Below, one piece after another: positions 49,260-58,430 of a stretch of 64,000 nucleotides of DNA. The notes beneath the pieces are model-generated. The model worked only from the letters and a program-made list of their open reading frames with translations, made no database searches and had not been told where the DNA came from. How positions within the stretch are numbered: position 1 is the first letter of the stretch; each line of letters opens with the position of its first letter. The stretch comes from Streptomyces sp. HM190 (GTDB taxonomy: Bacteria > Actinomycetota > Actinomycetes > Streptomycetales > Streptomycetaceae): contig NZ_CP047318.1 of NCBI RefSeq assembly GCF_009857135.1, forward strand, positions 6,200,001 to 6,264,000. Reading direction: 5' to 3'. The position numbers and the translations under genes are program-made.

Positions 49260-50822
49260 GTGTTCGATACGCTCTCCGATCGCCTCTCAGCGACTTTCAA
49301 GAACCTGCGTGGCAAGGGGCGCCTCTCCGAGGCGGACATCGACGCCACGGCACGCGAGATCCGCATCGCCCTCCTCGAGGCGGACGTGGCGCTGCCGGTC
49401 GTCCGGGGTTTCATCAAGAACGTCAAGGAGCGGGCGCTCGGCGCCGAGGTCTCCAAGGCGCTGAACCCCGCCCAGCAGGTCCTCAAGATCGTCAACGAGG
49501 AGCTGGTCGGGATCCTCGGCGGCGAGACCCGCCGCCTGCGCTTCGCCAAGAACCCGCCGACCGTGATCATGCTCGCGGGTCTCCAGGGCGCCGGTAAGAC
49601 CACCCTCGCGGGCAAGCTCGGCCGGTGGCTGAAGGAGCAGGGGCACTCCCCGCTGCTGGTCGCCTGTGACCTCCAGCGGCCGAACGCGGTGAACCAGCTG
49701 AGCGTGGTCGCCGAGCGCGCGGGCGTGGCGGTCTACGCCCCCGAGCCGGGCAACGGCGTCGGTGACCCGGTCAAGGTCGCCAAGGACTCCATCGAGTTCG
49801 CGAAGTCGAAGGTCCACGACATCGTGGTCGTCGACACCGCCGGTCGCCTGGGCATCGACCAGGAGATGATGCAGCAGGCGGCGGACATCAGGGACGCCGT
49901 CTCCCCGGACGAGATCCTCTTCGTCGTCGACGCGATGATCGGTCAGGACGCGGTCAACACCGCCGAGGCCTTCCGCGACGGCGTCGGCTTCGACGGCGTG
50001 GTGCTCTCCAAGCTCGACGGTGACGCCCGCGGTGGTGCCGCCCTGTCGATCCGCCAGGTCACCGGCAAGCCGATCATGTTCGCGTCGAACGGTGAGAAGC
50101 TCGACGACTTCGACCAGTTCCACCCGGACCGGATGGCCTCCCGCATCCTCGACATGGGTGACCTGCTCACCCTGATCGAGCAGGCGGAGAAGACCTTCAG
50201 CCAGGAAGAGGCCGCCAAGATGGCCTCCAAGCTGGCGTCCAAGAAGGGCCAGGACTTCACCCTCGACGACTTCCTGGCCCAGATGGAGCAGGTCAGGAAG
50301 ATGGGCAGCATCAGCAAGCTGCTCGGCATGCTGCCCGGCATGGGTCAGATCAAGGACCAGATCAACAGCATCGACGAGCGCGACGTCGACCGCACCGCCG
50401 CGATCATCAAGTCGATGACCCCAGGCGAGCGCCAGGACCCGACGATCATCAACGGCTCCCGCAGGGCCCGTATCGCCAAGGGCTCCGGTGTCGAGGTCAG
50501 CGCGGTGAAGAACCTGGTCGAGAGGTTCTTCGAAGCCCGCAAGATGATGTCCCGCATGGCCCAGGGCGGCGGCATGCCGGGGATGCCGGGCATCCCCGGC
50601 ATGGGCGGCGGCCCCGGCCGGTCCAAGAAGCAGCCCAAGAGGGCCAAGGGCAAGCAGCGCTCCGGCAACCCGATGAAGCGCAAGCAGCAGGAGCAGGAGG
50701 AGGCCGCCCGCCGGGCGGCCGCCGCCCAGGGTGGCGGTCCGGGCGGTGCCTTCGGGCTGCCGGGCCAGCAGGCCGGGCAGGACTTCGAACTGCCGGACGA
50801 GTTCAAGAAGTTCATGGGCTGA
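49260..50822 (+). CDS. ffh: Signal recognition particle protein Ffh
   Basis: Ffh binds signal sequences and 4.5S/6S RNA and delivers ribosomes to FtsY. The 520-residue protein has the N domain, the GTPase motifs GLQGAGKTTLAGKLG, DLQRPNAVNQL, DTAGRLGIDQEMM and SKLDGDARGG, and the M domain (about 300-450) with PGMGQIKDQI. A Gly/Met-rich stretch (GGGMPGMPGIPGMGGG) and a basic C-terminal tail follow. The GTG at 49260 gives family length. The SRP RNA gene is not in the window. Confidence 0.97.
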   Translation: MFDTLSDRLSATFKNLRGKGRLSEADIDATAREIRIALLEADVALPVVRGFIKNVKERALGAEVSKALNPAQQVLKIVNEELVGILGGETRRLRFAKNPPTVIMLAGLQGAGKTTLAGKLGRWLKEQGHSPLLVACDLQRPNAVNQLSVVAERAGVAVYAPEPGNGVGDPVKVAKDSIEFAKSKVHDIVVVDTAGRLGIDQEMMQQAADIRDAVSPDEILFVVDAMIGQDAVNTAEAFRDGVGFDGVVLSKLDGDARGGAALSIRQVTGKPIMFASNGEKLDDFDQFHPDRMASRILDMGDLLTLIEQAEKTFSQEEAAKMASKLASKKGQDFTLDDFLAQMEQVRKMGSISKLLGMLPGMGQIKDQINSIDERDVDRTAAIIKSMTPGERQDPTIINGSRRARIAKGSGVEVSAVKNLVERFFEARKMMSRMAQGGGMPGMPGIPGMGGGPGRSKKQPKRAKGKQRSGNPMKRKQQEQEEAARRAAAAQGGGPGGAFGLPGQQAGQDFELPDEFKKFMG

Positions 50823-51296
50823 CCGGTCGTCCGCGGTCGACCGGTCAGCCCGCGTTCGCGGCCGTGCACGGTCCGGGTCGCACCCATGCCACTGGGGGCG
50901 TCCTCCGCTCGGAGGACGCCCCCAGTGGCATGTCAGGAGTGGCGGCGGGCGCCGCGCGGTCGGCCGGGGGGTGTGGCCGGGCGCGCGGCGCCCGTGCCGT
51001 GCGTGGACGGCACATTCGTGGTGGTCGGTATCCGAACCGAGTGCGTGTTTCGGCCGGACGGTGCGTCGGGCTATGAGGATGGTCCTTCACTCGGCGCAGC
51101 GAGAGATGCCCTGTCCCGCTTTCTCCACACCATTCACACGTGCATCGGCCGAAAGTGTCGAAGACCTTCTCAGTGCGGGCGCTTCTCGGCCGCAAGCCCT
51201 TCCCGGCGAAGCCCTGACCGGCGAATGCCCTTCTCGGCCGAGAACGCCACGGCCGAGAACCTCTCCGCGCACCAGTGCCGGGACCGTCCCCGCGCC
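50823..51296. other. Intergenic region after ffh
   Basis: Apart from the ffh terminator, this 474-bp stretch shows no credible gene. It contains repeats of TTCTCGGCC: a perfect 14-bp palindrome TTCTCGGCCGAGAA at 51231-51244, followed by GGCCGAGAA at 51251, and an earlier copy near 51183. They may be regulatory or structural; no function is evident. Confidence 0.45.
50886..50931. terminator. Strong terminator after ffh
   Basis: A perfect 21-bp stem (ATGCCACTGGGGGCGTCCTCC and its complement) with the 4-nt loop GCTC lies 64 bp after the ffh stop. It is the strongest hairpin in the window. Confidence 0.85.
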
Positions 51297-52157
51297 TCAG
51301 GGCGTCCGCGCGATCAGGTACCGGAACACGTTCGGCATCCACACCGTGCCGTCCTGGCGGCGGTACGGGTGCAGGGCCTCGGTCAGTTCCTTGTTCACCT
51401 GGACCTGGTCCGTGGCCGTGATCGCCGCGTCGAACAGTCCCGTCGACAGCAGCCCCCGCACCGCGTTGTCCATGTTCGCGTAGCCGAAGGGGCAGGCCAC
51501 GCGCCCGGAGCCGTCCGGCCTGAGGCCGGCCCGCCGGGCGACTTCCTCCAGGTCGTCCCGCAGCGCGAGGCGCCGGCCTCCGCCGCCGCGCAGGGGCTCT
51601 GCCAGCTTGGCGGCGACGCTGAGCACCGTGGAGGTCGCGCAGCGCTCGGGAGGACCCCATCCCGCGAGGACCACCGGGGTGCCGCGCCCGGTGAGCGGGG
51701 TCGCGCGGGCCAGCAGCTCACCCAGACCCTCGGTGTCCCCGGCCCGACAGCCGACGGGCTCGAAGGCGGTCACCACGTCGTACGGGGGAGTGCCGGTGAT
51801 CCCGGCCGCGTCCTCGGGGGCGCCCTCCACGACGCGGGCGTCGGCACGCGCGTGCGCGCCCCGTCCCCGCGGCAGCAGCCGCTCCCGCGCGAGAGCCGTC
51901 CTCTCGGGCGACGACCCGTCGACACCGGTGACCGCGGCGCCCCGCGACGCCGCCATCAGCAGTGCCAGCCCCGACCCGCAGCCGAGGCCCAGCAGCCGGG
52001 TGCCGGTGCCCACGTCGAGCCGGCGGTAGACCGCCTCGTACAGCGGGACCAGCATCCGTTCCTGGATCTCGGCCCAGTCACGCGCGCGTGCACACCGGTC
52101 CACACGGGGTGCGGCCCCCGCGCGTGGCAGTTGCTGCCGCACGAGCGTAGGTGTCAT
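51297..52157 (-). CDS. SAM-dependent methyltransferase
   Basis: A 286-residue class I methyltransferase with motif I LLGLGCGSGLALLMA (about residues 54-68), the acidic residue in VTGVDGSSPERTALAR, and PPYDVVTAFEPVG. The C-terminal segment includes MDNAVRGLLSTGLFDAAITATDQ, seen in class I small-molecule methyltransferases. The substrate is unknown. ATG 52157 is the start. It is divergent from the proS-like gene with a 200-bp gap. Confidence 0.85.
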   Translation of the reverse strand: MTPTLVRQQLPRAGAAPRVDRCARARDWAEIQERMLVPLYEAVYRRLDVGTGTRLLGLGCGSGLALLMAASRGAAVTGVDGSSPERTALARERLLPRGRGAHARADARVVEGAPEDAAGITGTPPYDVVTAFEPVGCRAGDTEGLGELLARATPLTGRGTPVVLAGWGPPERCATSTVLSVAAKLAEPLRGGGGRRLALRDDLEEVARRAGLRPDGSGRVACPFGYANMDNAVRGLLSTGLFDAAITATDQVQVNKELTEALHPYRRQDGTVWMPNVFRYLIARTP

Positions 52158-52359
52158 ATCGAAAGCGCCCCAATCCGCCGAGAGTCGTCTCCGTGCCCGT
52201 TTTCAGGGCCCCCGTGACAGTGCGCTCGCACTCTCCCCGTATGCCAGATAACTCCGCACCCGGCGCGCCGTCCAGGGGGCGTGGACACCGGCTTGCGGAC
52301 TGTCCGGGCGTGGATAAAAGAATTCACGTCCCCGCAAAGTGCCCCCGTACGATCGCGCC

Positions 52360-53775
52360 ATGGCAAAAGCACCCGTTCTCACCCCCCGGGCCGACGACTT
52401 CCCGCGCTGGTACCAGGACCTGATCGCCAAGGCGGAACTGGCCGACAACGGTCCGGTGCGCGGCACCATGGTCATCCGACCGTACGGGTACGGGCTCTGG
52501 GAGCGGATGCAGCAGGAGATGGACACCCGCATCAAGGAGACGGGCACGCAGAACGCGTACTTCCCCCTCCTGATCCCGCAGTCCTACCTGACCAGGGAGG
52601 CCGAGCACGTCGAGGGCTTCGCTCCCGAACTGGCGGTCGTGACGCACGGCGGCGGCAAGGACCTGGAGGAGCCCGCGGTGGTCCGCCCCACCTCCGAGAT
52701 GATCATCAACGAGTACTTCTCGAAGTGGGTGCAGAGCTACCGCGACCTCCCCCTGCTGATCAACCAGTGGGCCAACGTGGTCCGCTGGGAGCTGCGGCCC
52801 CGACTGTTCCTGCGCACCACCGAATTCCTCTGGCAGGAGGGCCACACGGCGCACGCGACGTACGAGGAGGCACGCGACTTCGCCGCGCACATCCACCGGC
52901 ACGTCTACGAGGACTTCATGGTGAACGTCCTCGCGATGGACGTCGTCCCCGGACGCAAGACCGTCAAGGAGCGGTTCGCGGGCGCCGTCAACACCCTCAC
53001 GCTCGAAGGCATGATGGGCGACGGCAAGGCCCTCCAGATGGCCACCAGCCATGAGCTGGGCCAGAACTTCGCCAAGGCCTTCACCACCCAGTACCTGTCG
53101 AAAGAGGGCAGGCAGGAGCTCGTCTGGCAGACCTCCTGGGGCTCCACCACCCGCATGATCGGCGCGCTGGTGATGATGCACGGCGACGACAACGGTCTGC
53201 GGGTCCCGCCGCGCCTCGCCCACATCCAGGCCGTCGTCCTCGCGATCAAGGGCGACGACGCGGTTCTGGCCAAGGTGCGCGAGATCGGCGACCGGCTGCG
53301 GGCCGCGGGCGTGCGCGTCCACGTGGACGACCGCACGGACGTCCCGTTCGGCCGCCGCGCCGTCGACTGGGAGCTCAAGGGCGTCCCCGTCCGCGTCGAG
53401 GTCGGCCCCCGCGACCTGGAGAACGGCACCGCTATGCTCGCCCGCCGCATCCCCGGCGGCAAGGAGGCGGTCGCCCTCGACTCCCTCGCCGGTCTGCTGC
53501 CCGCGATCCTGGAGGAGGACCAGGCGCTGCTGCTGAGGCAGTCGCGCGAGCGCCGGGAGTCCCGTACGACCGAGGTGTCGACGATCGGCGAGGCCGTCGA
53601 GGTCGCCGGTGCCGGCGGCTGGGCGCGCATCCCCTGGTCCACCCTCGGCGAGGAGGGCGAGGCGGAGCTCGCGGAGCACGCCGCGGGCGTACGGTGTCTG
53701 GTCGCCGACGACGGGTCGGTGCCCGACTCCTACGACGCACCCGGTAACGTCGCGGTCGTGGCGCGCGCTTACTAG
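52360..53775 (+). CDS. proS: Prolyl-tRNA synthetase, archaeal/eukaryotic-like type
   Basis: The 471-residue enzyme charges tRNA(Pro). It belongs to the short archaeal/eukaryotic-like ProRS subgroup: no insertion editing domain, the opening DDFPRWYQDLIAKAEL, class II motif 2 in RWELRPRLFLRTTEFLWQEGHTAH, motif 3 in TSWGSTTRMIGALVMMHGDD, and the C-terminal anticodon domain (VRVHVDDRTDVPFGRRAVDWELKG). The ATG at 52360 starts homology; an in-frame GTG at 52339 is less likely. Streptomyces also normally carry the longer bacterial ProRS elsewhere, so this may be a second copy. Confidence 0.93.
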   Translation: MAKAPVLTPRADDFPRWYQDLIAKAELADNGPVRGTMVIRPYGYGLWERMQQEMDTRIKETGTQNAYFPLLIPQSYLTREAEHVEGFAPELAVVTHGGGKDLEEPAVVRPTSEMIINEYFSKWVQSYRDLPLLINQWANVVRWELRPRLFLRTTEFLWQEGHTAHATYEEARDFAAHIHRHVYEDFMVNVLAMDVVPGRKTVKERFAGAVNTLTLEGMMGDGKALQMATSHELGQNFAKAFTTQYLSKEGRQELVWQTSWGSTTRMIGALVMMHGDDNGLRVPPRLAHIQAVVLAIKGDDAVLAKVREIGDRLRAAGVRVHVDDRTDVPFGRRAVDWELKGVPVRVEVGPRDLENGTAMLARRIPGGKEAVALDSLAGLLPAILEEDQALLLRQSRERRESRTTEVSTIGEAVEVAGAGGWARIPWSTLGEEGEAELAEHAAGVRCLVADDGSVPDSYDAPGNVAVVARAY

Positions 53776-54034
53776 AGCGATCCGTTCCGTCGCGAGAGCG
53801 ACCGAAACGCCCCTTGCGCATCCGGCGACCTCAGGTGTCCCGGCGTGCGGACTTCGTCTACGCGCCGGGACTACGTGTCACTACGTACCGCCTTGCGTGG
53901 AGCTGCGAGGCTTCTCCGCAGATCAGCGCACCCGCCCTCGTCGGGACGCACTAGCGGCAACTGACGGGTACGTGCAAATTATTTGGGATGCCCCGGAATC
54001 GGAACACAGGGGCACTCAGGCTCGTTGTCATTAC

Positions 54035-54631
54035 GTGAGCACGACACAGACACCACCCGTTCTCGCCGCAGAACTGGCGCAGGCGTGGGCCGACATTCAG
54101 CGGTACCACCCCGAACTGCCGGATCTTGCCGCCCCCGAGTCCCTGATCGGGGAGTCGTCGTCCGCATGCGGACACGAACTCTCCTTCGAGCGACTGCTCC
54201 ATGAGGCAGTCCATGGCATCGCCGCCGCCCGCGGAGTCCGCGACACCTCCCGCGCCGGCCGCTACCACAACCGGAGGTTCCTCGCGATCGCCGAGGAACT
54301 GGGTCTCGACCACCCCGACGAACCGCATCCCAGCAGCGGCTTCTCGCTGGTCACCCTCAACCCCGAGGCGAAGCGTCGCTACCGCCCGACCATCGAGAAA
54401 CTGCAGCGCGCCCTCAAGGCCCACACGGCGGCCACCTCCGCCGACACGGCCCGCAGCTTCCGGGGCCCCGCCGCCCGCCACGGCTCCTCCGGCGGAGGCG
54501 TGAGGGTCAAGGCGGTCTGCGACTGCGGACGCAACGTCCGGGTCGTCCCCTCCGTACTCGCCCAGGCCCCCATCGTCTGCGGCGGCTGCGGAAAGCCCTT
54601 CCGGATCCCGGAGGTCGTGGGCGCGGCGTGA
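54035..54631 (+). CDS. SprT-like zinc-metalloprotease-type protein with C-terminal zinc ribbon
   Basis: A 198-residue protein with an HExxH motif in ERLLHEAVHGIAAARG (about residues 52-67), followed by TSRAGRYHNRRFLAIAEELG, a layout like the SprT-like domain. The C terminus is a four-cysteine ribbon (CDCGRNVRV...CGGCGKPF). The GTG at 54035 begins the homologous part. SprT-like proteins include DNA-protein crosslink proteases, but I cannot assign that activity here. It is followed by a strong terminator and then the rpsP operon. Confidence 0.75.
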   Translation: MSTTQTPPVLAAELAQAWADIQRYHPELPDLAAPESLIGESSSACGHELSFERLLHEAVHGIAAARGVRDTSRAGRYHNRRFLAIAEELGLDHPDEPHPSSGFSLVTLNPEAKRRYRPTIEKLQRALKAHTAATSADTARSFRGPAARHGSSGGGVRVKAVCDCGRNVRVVPSVLAQAPIVCGGCGKPFRIPEVVGAA

Positions 54632-55003
54632 CGCGACGACGAACTGAACGGACGGCTGCTCGTGGCGGCCGTACCAGTGAGTCGTACGTCGAGCCGTACC
54701 TGGGGCCCCACATCGAGTCGCGCGTGGAGGGTGCCGTCCCGGCGGCACCCTCCACGCGCCGGTGAGTGCGACGCGCCCCTGGGGCGGTGTGCCGCTCCGG
54801 CACGGCCGCACGCGCACGGCCGCACGCGCCCCCTCGCGGCAAGCGCCGCCCGCGGGGTGTGGCAGAATGGACAGCTGTACTCGACAGCCGCACAGGACCC
54901 CTCTCTCCTCCGGCTGACGCGTCCATCGGGCACTCGGGTACCGCAACCCCACGCGGCTCTCTCGCCGTGCCCAACCACGTCAAATCCAGGAGAACCCACT
55001 CCC
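54632..55003 (+). other. Terminator and promoter region upstream of rpsP
   Basis: After the terminator at 54720-54759 the region leads to rpsP. CAGAAT at 54863-54868, in GTGGCAGAATGG, is a plausible -10 hexamer for the ribosomal operon, although no convincing -35 is seen. There is no gene in this stretch. Confidence 0.45.
54720..54759. terminator. Terminator after the SprT-like gene
   Basis: GCGCGTGGAGGGTGCC and GGCACCCTCCACGCGC form a perfect 16-bp stem with an 8-nt loop. Confidence 0.8.
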
Positions 55004-55432
55004 GTGGCAGTCAAGATCAAGCTGAAGCGTCTGGGCAAGATCCGTTCGCCTCACTACCGCATCGTCGTCGCCGACTCCCGTACCCGTCGTGACGGTCGTG
55101 CGATCGAGGAGATCGGCAAGTACCACCCGACGTACAACCCCTCGGTCATCGAGGTCGACGCGGACCGTGTCGCCTACTGGCTGGGTGTCGGCGCGCAGCC
55201 GACCGAGCCCGTGCTCGCCATCCTGAAGAAGACCGGCGACTGGCAGAAGTTCAAGGGCGAGCCCGCTCCGGCGCCGCTCCTCGTGGCCGAGCCGAAGTCC
55301 ACGCGCCCGTCGTTCGAGTCCCTCGGCGGCGACGACGAGGGCAAGGGTGAGGCGATCACCCAGAAGAAGAAGGCTGAGAAGAAGGACGAGGCCGCGGCCG
55401 AGTCCTCTTCGACTGAGTCGACCGAGGCCTGA
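55004..55432 (+). CDS. rpsP: 30S ribosomal protein S16
   Basis: A 142-residue S16 with the core VKIKLKRLGKIRSPHYRIVVADSRTRRDGR at the N terminus and an acidic/lysine-rich C-terminal extension (about residues 100-142), which is usual in actinobacteria. The GTG at 55004 follows AGGAGA. It is the first gene of the rpsP-KH-rimM-trmD run. Confidence 0.96.
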   Translation: MAVKIKLKRLGKIRSPHYRIVVADSRTRRDGRAIEEIGKYHPTYNPSVIEVDADRVAYWLGVGAQPTEPVLAILKKTGDWQKFKGEPAPAPLLVAEPKSTRPSFESLGGDDEGKGEAITQKKKAEKKDEAAAESSSTESTEA

Positions 55433-55434
55433 GC

Positions 55435-55674
55435 ATGCTCGAGGAGGCTCTCGAGCACCTCGTCAAGGGCATCGTCGACTACCCCGACGACGTACAGGTC
55501 GCCTCGCGCAACCTCCGTCGCGGGCGCGTCCTCGAGGTCCGGGTCCACCCCGACGACCTCGGCAAGGTGATCGGCCGCAACGGCCGTACCGCCCGCGCCC
55601 TGCGCACCGTCGTGGGTGCCATCGGCGGCCGCGGCGTCCGTGTCGACCTCGTCGACGTGGACCACGTCCGCTGA
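55435..55674 (+). CDS. KH-domain RNA-binding protein (KhpA-like)
   Basis: A 79-residue single KH domain with the RNA-binding loop GKVIGRNGRTARALRTVV (GxxG in IGRNGR). KhpA proteins bind RNA broadly and often act with KhpB. It starts 3 bp after the rpsP stop, in the standard position between rpsP and rimM. Confidence 0.92.
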   Translation: MLEEALEHLVKGIVDYPDDVQVASRNLRRGRVLEVRVHPDDLGKVIGRNGRTARALRTVVGAIGGRGVRVDLVDVDHVR

Positions 55675-55777
55675 CGCAGTTCGCAGCACCGGCTCGGGCC
55701 GGGGAAGGCCATCGAGCCGTCCCCGGCCCGACGTCGTACGGTCGTCCGGACCGTCCGATCACAGGAGATCAAGCACA

Positions 55778-56320
55778 GTGCAGCTGGTAGTCGCACGGAT
55801 CGGCCGCGCCCACGGCATCAAGGGCGAGGTCACCGTCGAGGTACGTACCGACGAGCCGGAGCTGAGGCTCGCGCCCGGCGCCGTACTGGCCACCGACCCC
55901 GCCGAGACGGGGCCCCTCACCATCGAGACCGGCCGGGTGCACAGCGGCCGCCTCCTGCTGCGCTTCGAGGGCGTCACCGACCGCAACGCGGCGGAGGCGC
56001 TGCGCAACACCCTGCTGATCGCCGAGGTGGACCCGGAGGAACTCCCCGAGGAAGAGGACGAGTACTACGACCACCAGTTGATCGACCTCGACGTGGTCAC
56101 CAAGGACGGGGCCGAGGTCGGCCGGATCACCGAGATCTCGCACCTGCCCTCCCAGGACCTCTTCATCGTCGAACGGCCCGACGGCAGCGAGGTGATGATC
56201 CCCTTCGTCGAGGAGATCGTCACCGAGATCGACCTCCGGGAACAGCGCGCGGTCATCGACCCGCCGGCCGGACTGATCGACGACCGCGCGGAGATCGCGT
56301 CGTCGCGGGACGAGGCCTGA
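55778..56320 (+). CDS. rimM: Ribosome maturation factor RimM
   Basis: RimM assists maturation of the 30S head and binds S19. The 180-residue protein begins VQLVVARIGRAHGIKGEVTVEVRTD and contains the PRC-barrel segment YYDHQLIDLDVVTKDGAEVGRITEI. The GTG at 55778 follows AGGAGA. Its stop overlaps the trmD start by one base. Confidence 0.95.
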   Translation: MQLVVARIGRAHGIKGEVTVEVRTDEPELRLAPGAVLATDPAETGPLTIETGRVHSGRLLLRFEGVTDRNAAEALRNTLLIAEVDPEELPEEEDEYYDHQLIDLDVVTKDGAEVGRITEISHLPSQDLFIVERPDGSEVMIPFVEEIVTEIDLREQRAVIDPPAGLIDDRAEIASSRDEA

Positions 56321-57153
56321 TGCGACTCGACGTCGTCACGATCTTCCCCGAGTACCTCGACCCCCTGAACGTCTCCCTCGTCGGCAAGGCACGCACGCGT
56401 GGACAGCTGGACGTTCACGTGCACGATCTGCGCTCCTGGACGTACGACCGGCACAACACCGTCGACGACACGCCGTACGGCGGCGGCCCCGGCATGGTCA
56501 TGAAGACCGAACCCTGGGGCGACGCGCTGGACTCCGTCCTGGCCGACGGCTACGAGACCGGCGCCCGCCGGCCCGCCCTCATCGTCCCCACCCCGAGCGG
56601 CCACCCCTTCACCCAGACCCTCGCCGTCGAACTCTCCGAGCGCCCATGGCTGGTCTTCACCCCGGCCCGCTACGAGGGCATCGACCGCCGCGTCATCGAC
56701 GAGTACGCCACCCGGATGCCCGTGTACGAGGTGTCCATCGGCGACTACGTGCTCGCCGGCGGCGAGGCGGCCGTCCTCGTCATCACGGAGGCCGTCGCCC
56801 GTCTGCTGCCCGGCGTCCTCGGCAACGCCGCCTCCCACCAGGACGACTCCTTCGCGCCCGGCGCCATGGCCAACCTCCTGGAGGGCCCGGTCTACACCAA
56901 GCCGCCGGAGTGGCGCGGCCGGGACATCCCCGACGTGCTGCTCAGCGGCCACCACGGCAGGATCGCGCGCTGGCGCCGGGACGAGGCACTGAGGCGCACC
57001 ACGGCCAACCGGCCCGACCTCATCGAGCGCTGCGACCCCAAGGCCTTCGACAAGAAGGACCGGGAGATGCTCTCCATCCTGGGCTGGGCCCCCGACCCCG
57101 AGGGTGAGCCCCACGGCCGATTTTGGCGTCGGCTGGAGGGCGTGGAACAATAG
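56320..57153 (+). CDS. trmD: tRNA (guanine(37)-N1)-methyltransferase
   Basis: TrmD methylates G37 next to the anticodon, preventing frameshifts. The 277-residue SPOUT enzyme has RLDVVTIFPEYLDPLNVSLVGKA, the trefoil-knot residues VFTPARYEGIDRRVIDEYATRMPVYEVSIGDYVLAGGEAAVLVITEAVARLLPGVLGN and the ending LGWAPD. ATG 56320 is shared with the rimM stop. A conserved gene order supports it. Confidence 0.97.
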   Translation: MRLDVVTIFPEYLDPLNVSLVGKARTRGQLDVHVHDLRSWTYDRHNTVDDTPYGGGPGMVMKTEPWGDALDSVLADGYETGARRPALIVPTPSGHPFTQTLAVELSERPWLVFTPARYEGIDRRVIDEYATRMPVYEVSIGDYVLAGGEAAVLVITEAVARLLPGVLGNAASHQDDSFAPGAMANLLEGPVYTKPPEWRGRDIPDVLLSGHHGRIARWRRDEALRRTTANRPDLIERCDPKAFDKKDREMLSILGWAPDPEGEPHGRFWRRLEGVEQ

Positions 57154-57286
57154 GCCGCTGTTGTGCGTCGTCCGGCGTGCGCCCCTGCCACAGGGGGACA
57201 CGACGCCCGCCCCGACACGGACAGCTCCTCCTGGAAAACCTAGCTCCCGCCTATGACCTGTGGCATGGGCGAAGAAAGCAGACGCA

Positions 57287-57637
57287 ATGTCTCACCTGCT
57301 CGACTCCGTCGACTCCGCGTCGCTGCGCAGCGACATCCCGGCCTTCCGTCCGGGTGACACCGTCAACGTCCACGTCCGCGTCATCGAGGGCAACCGCTCC
57401 CGTGTGCAGCAGTTCAAGGGCGTGGTGATCCGTCGCCAGGGCGCCGGTGTCCGCGAGACCTTCACGGTCCGCAAGGTCTCGTTCTCCGTCGGCGTCGAGC
57501 GCACCTTCCCGGTGCACACCCCGATCGTCGAGAAGATCGAGCTCGTCACCCGCGGTGACGTCCGTCGCGCCAAGCTGTACTACCTGCGCGAGCTGCGCGG
57601 CAAGGCTGCGAAGATCAAGGAGAAGCGCGAGAACTGA
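57287..57637 (+). CDS. rplS: 50S ribosomal protein L19
   Basis: A 116-residue L19 beginning MSHLLDSVDSASLRSDIPAF with the core FRPGDTVNVHVRVIEGNRSRVQQFKGVVIRRQGAGVRETFTVRK and the signature RAKLYYLRELRGKAAKIKE. ATG 57287 gives exact family length; an earlier in-frame GTG is unlikely. The 133-bp leader after trmD may hold its own promoter. Confidence 0.97.
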   Translation: MSHLLDSVDSASLRSDIPAFRPGDTVNVHVRVIEGNRSRVQQFKGVVIRRQGAGVRETFTVRKVSFSVGVERTFPVHTPIVEKIELVTRGDVRRAKLYYLRELRGKAAKIKEKREN

Positions 57638-57683
57638 GCGCGCGCTCACGTGTCACGGAGGGGCCGGATACGATCTGGCCCCG

Positions 57684-58430
57684 ATGGACACCGAGGCACA
57701 GCAGCACATGGAGCGCGACCGCTCCCCCCGCCCTTCCGAAGCCGGGACGTCATCCGTCCCGGCCGGTTCCGAGCAGAACTCGGACACGGAGCGGCCGGAG
57801 GGGCGGTCGCGTTTCGCATGGGTGGGCCGCGCCGCCGAGTCCGTTCCGGGTGGGCGATACACCCTGGCCGTACTGATCTGCCTGCTTTTCCTGACGCTCT
57901 TCAGCAACTTCGTGATGCAGCCGTTCCAGATTCCGAGCAGCTCCATGGAGCGTTCATTGAGGATCGGGGACCGCGTTCTCGTAAATAAGTTGGCGTACCG
58001 TTTCGGTTCTGAGCCGCGGCGAGGTGACGTCGTCGTCTTCGACGGCACCGGCTACTTCGGGAACGCCGACTACATCAAGCGCGTTGTCGGCGTGGGGGGA
58101 GATCGGGTGGTCTGCTGCGACCAGGAGGGGAGGCTTGAGGTGAACGGCCGGTCGGTCGACGAGTCGTCGTTTCTGTACCCGGGGGACAGCCCGTCGAGCG
58201 TGCCCTTCGACGTGGTCGTACCCGAGGGGCGCCTGTTCCTCCTCGGCGACCACCGCGGCGACTCCAGCGACTCCCGCGACCACCTGGGCTCCCCGGGCGG
58301 CGGCATGATCCCCCTCGACGCCGTGATCGGCCGGGCCGACTGGATCGCCTGGCCCGCGGACCACTGGACGCGTCTGCACCGCCCCGACGCCTACGGGCGC
58401 GTGCCCGCCGCCGGCGGTGCGCATGGGTAA
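57684..58430 (+). CDS. sipW: Signal peptidase I (first of four)
   Basis: A 248-residue type I signal peptidase. After a charged N-terminal region there is one transmembrane segment (TLAVLICLLFLTLFSNFVMQPF, about residues 73-94), then the catalytic Ser in IPSSSMERSLRIGDRVLVNKLAY and catalytic Lys in YIKRVVGVGGDRV. The order and lengths match sipW-sipX-sipY-sipZ of S. lividans, as I recall them. It overlaps sipX, so the four form an operon after rplS. Confidence 0.92.
   Translation: MDTEAQQHMERDRSPRPSEAGTSSVPAGSEQNSDTERPEGRSRFAWVGRAAESVPGGRYTLAVLICLLFLTLFSNFVMQPFQIPSSSMERSLRIGDRVLVNKLAYRFGSEPRRGDVVVFDGTGYFGNADYIKRVVGVGGDRVVCCDQEGRLEVNGRSVDESSFLYPGDSPSSVPFDVVVPEGRLFLLGDHRGDSSDSRDHLGSPGGGMIPLDAVIGRADWIAWPADHWTRLHRPDAYGRVPAAGGAHG

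Noticed and set aside
52158..52359. T-box or other riboswitch in front of the prolyl-tRNA synthetase gene
   Set aside because: No T-box consensus or specifier hairpin is visible in this short leader, and such riboswitches are usually upstream of the bacterial-type synthetase genes.
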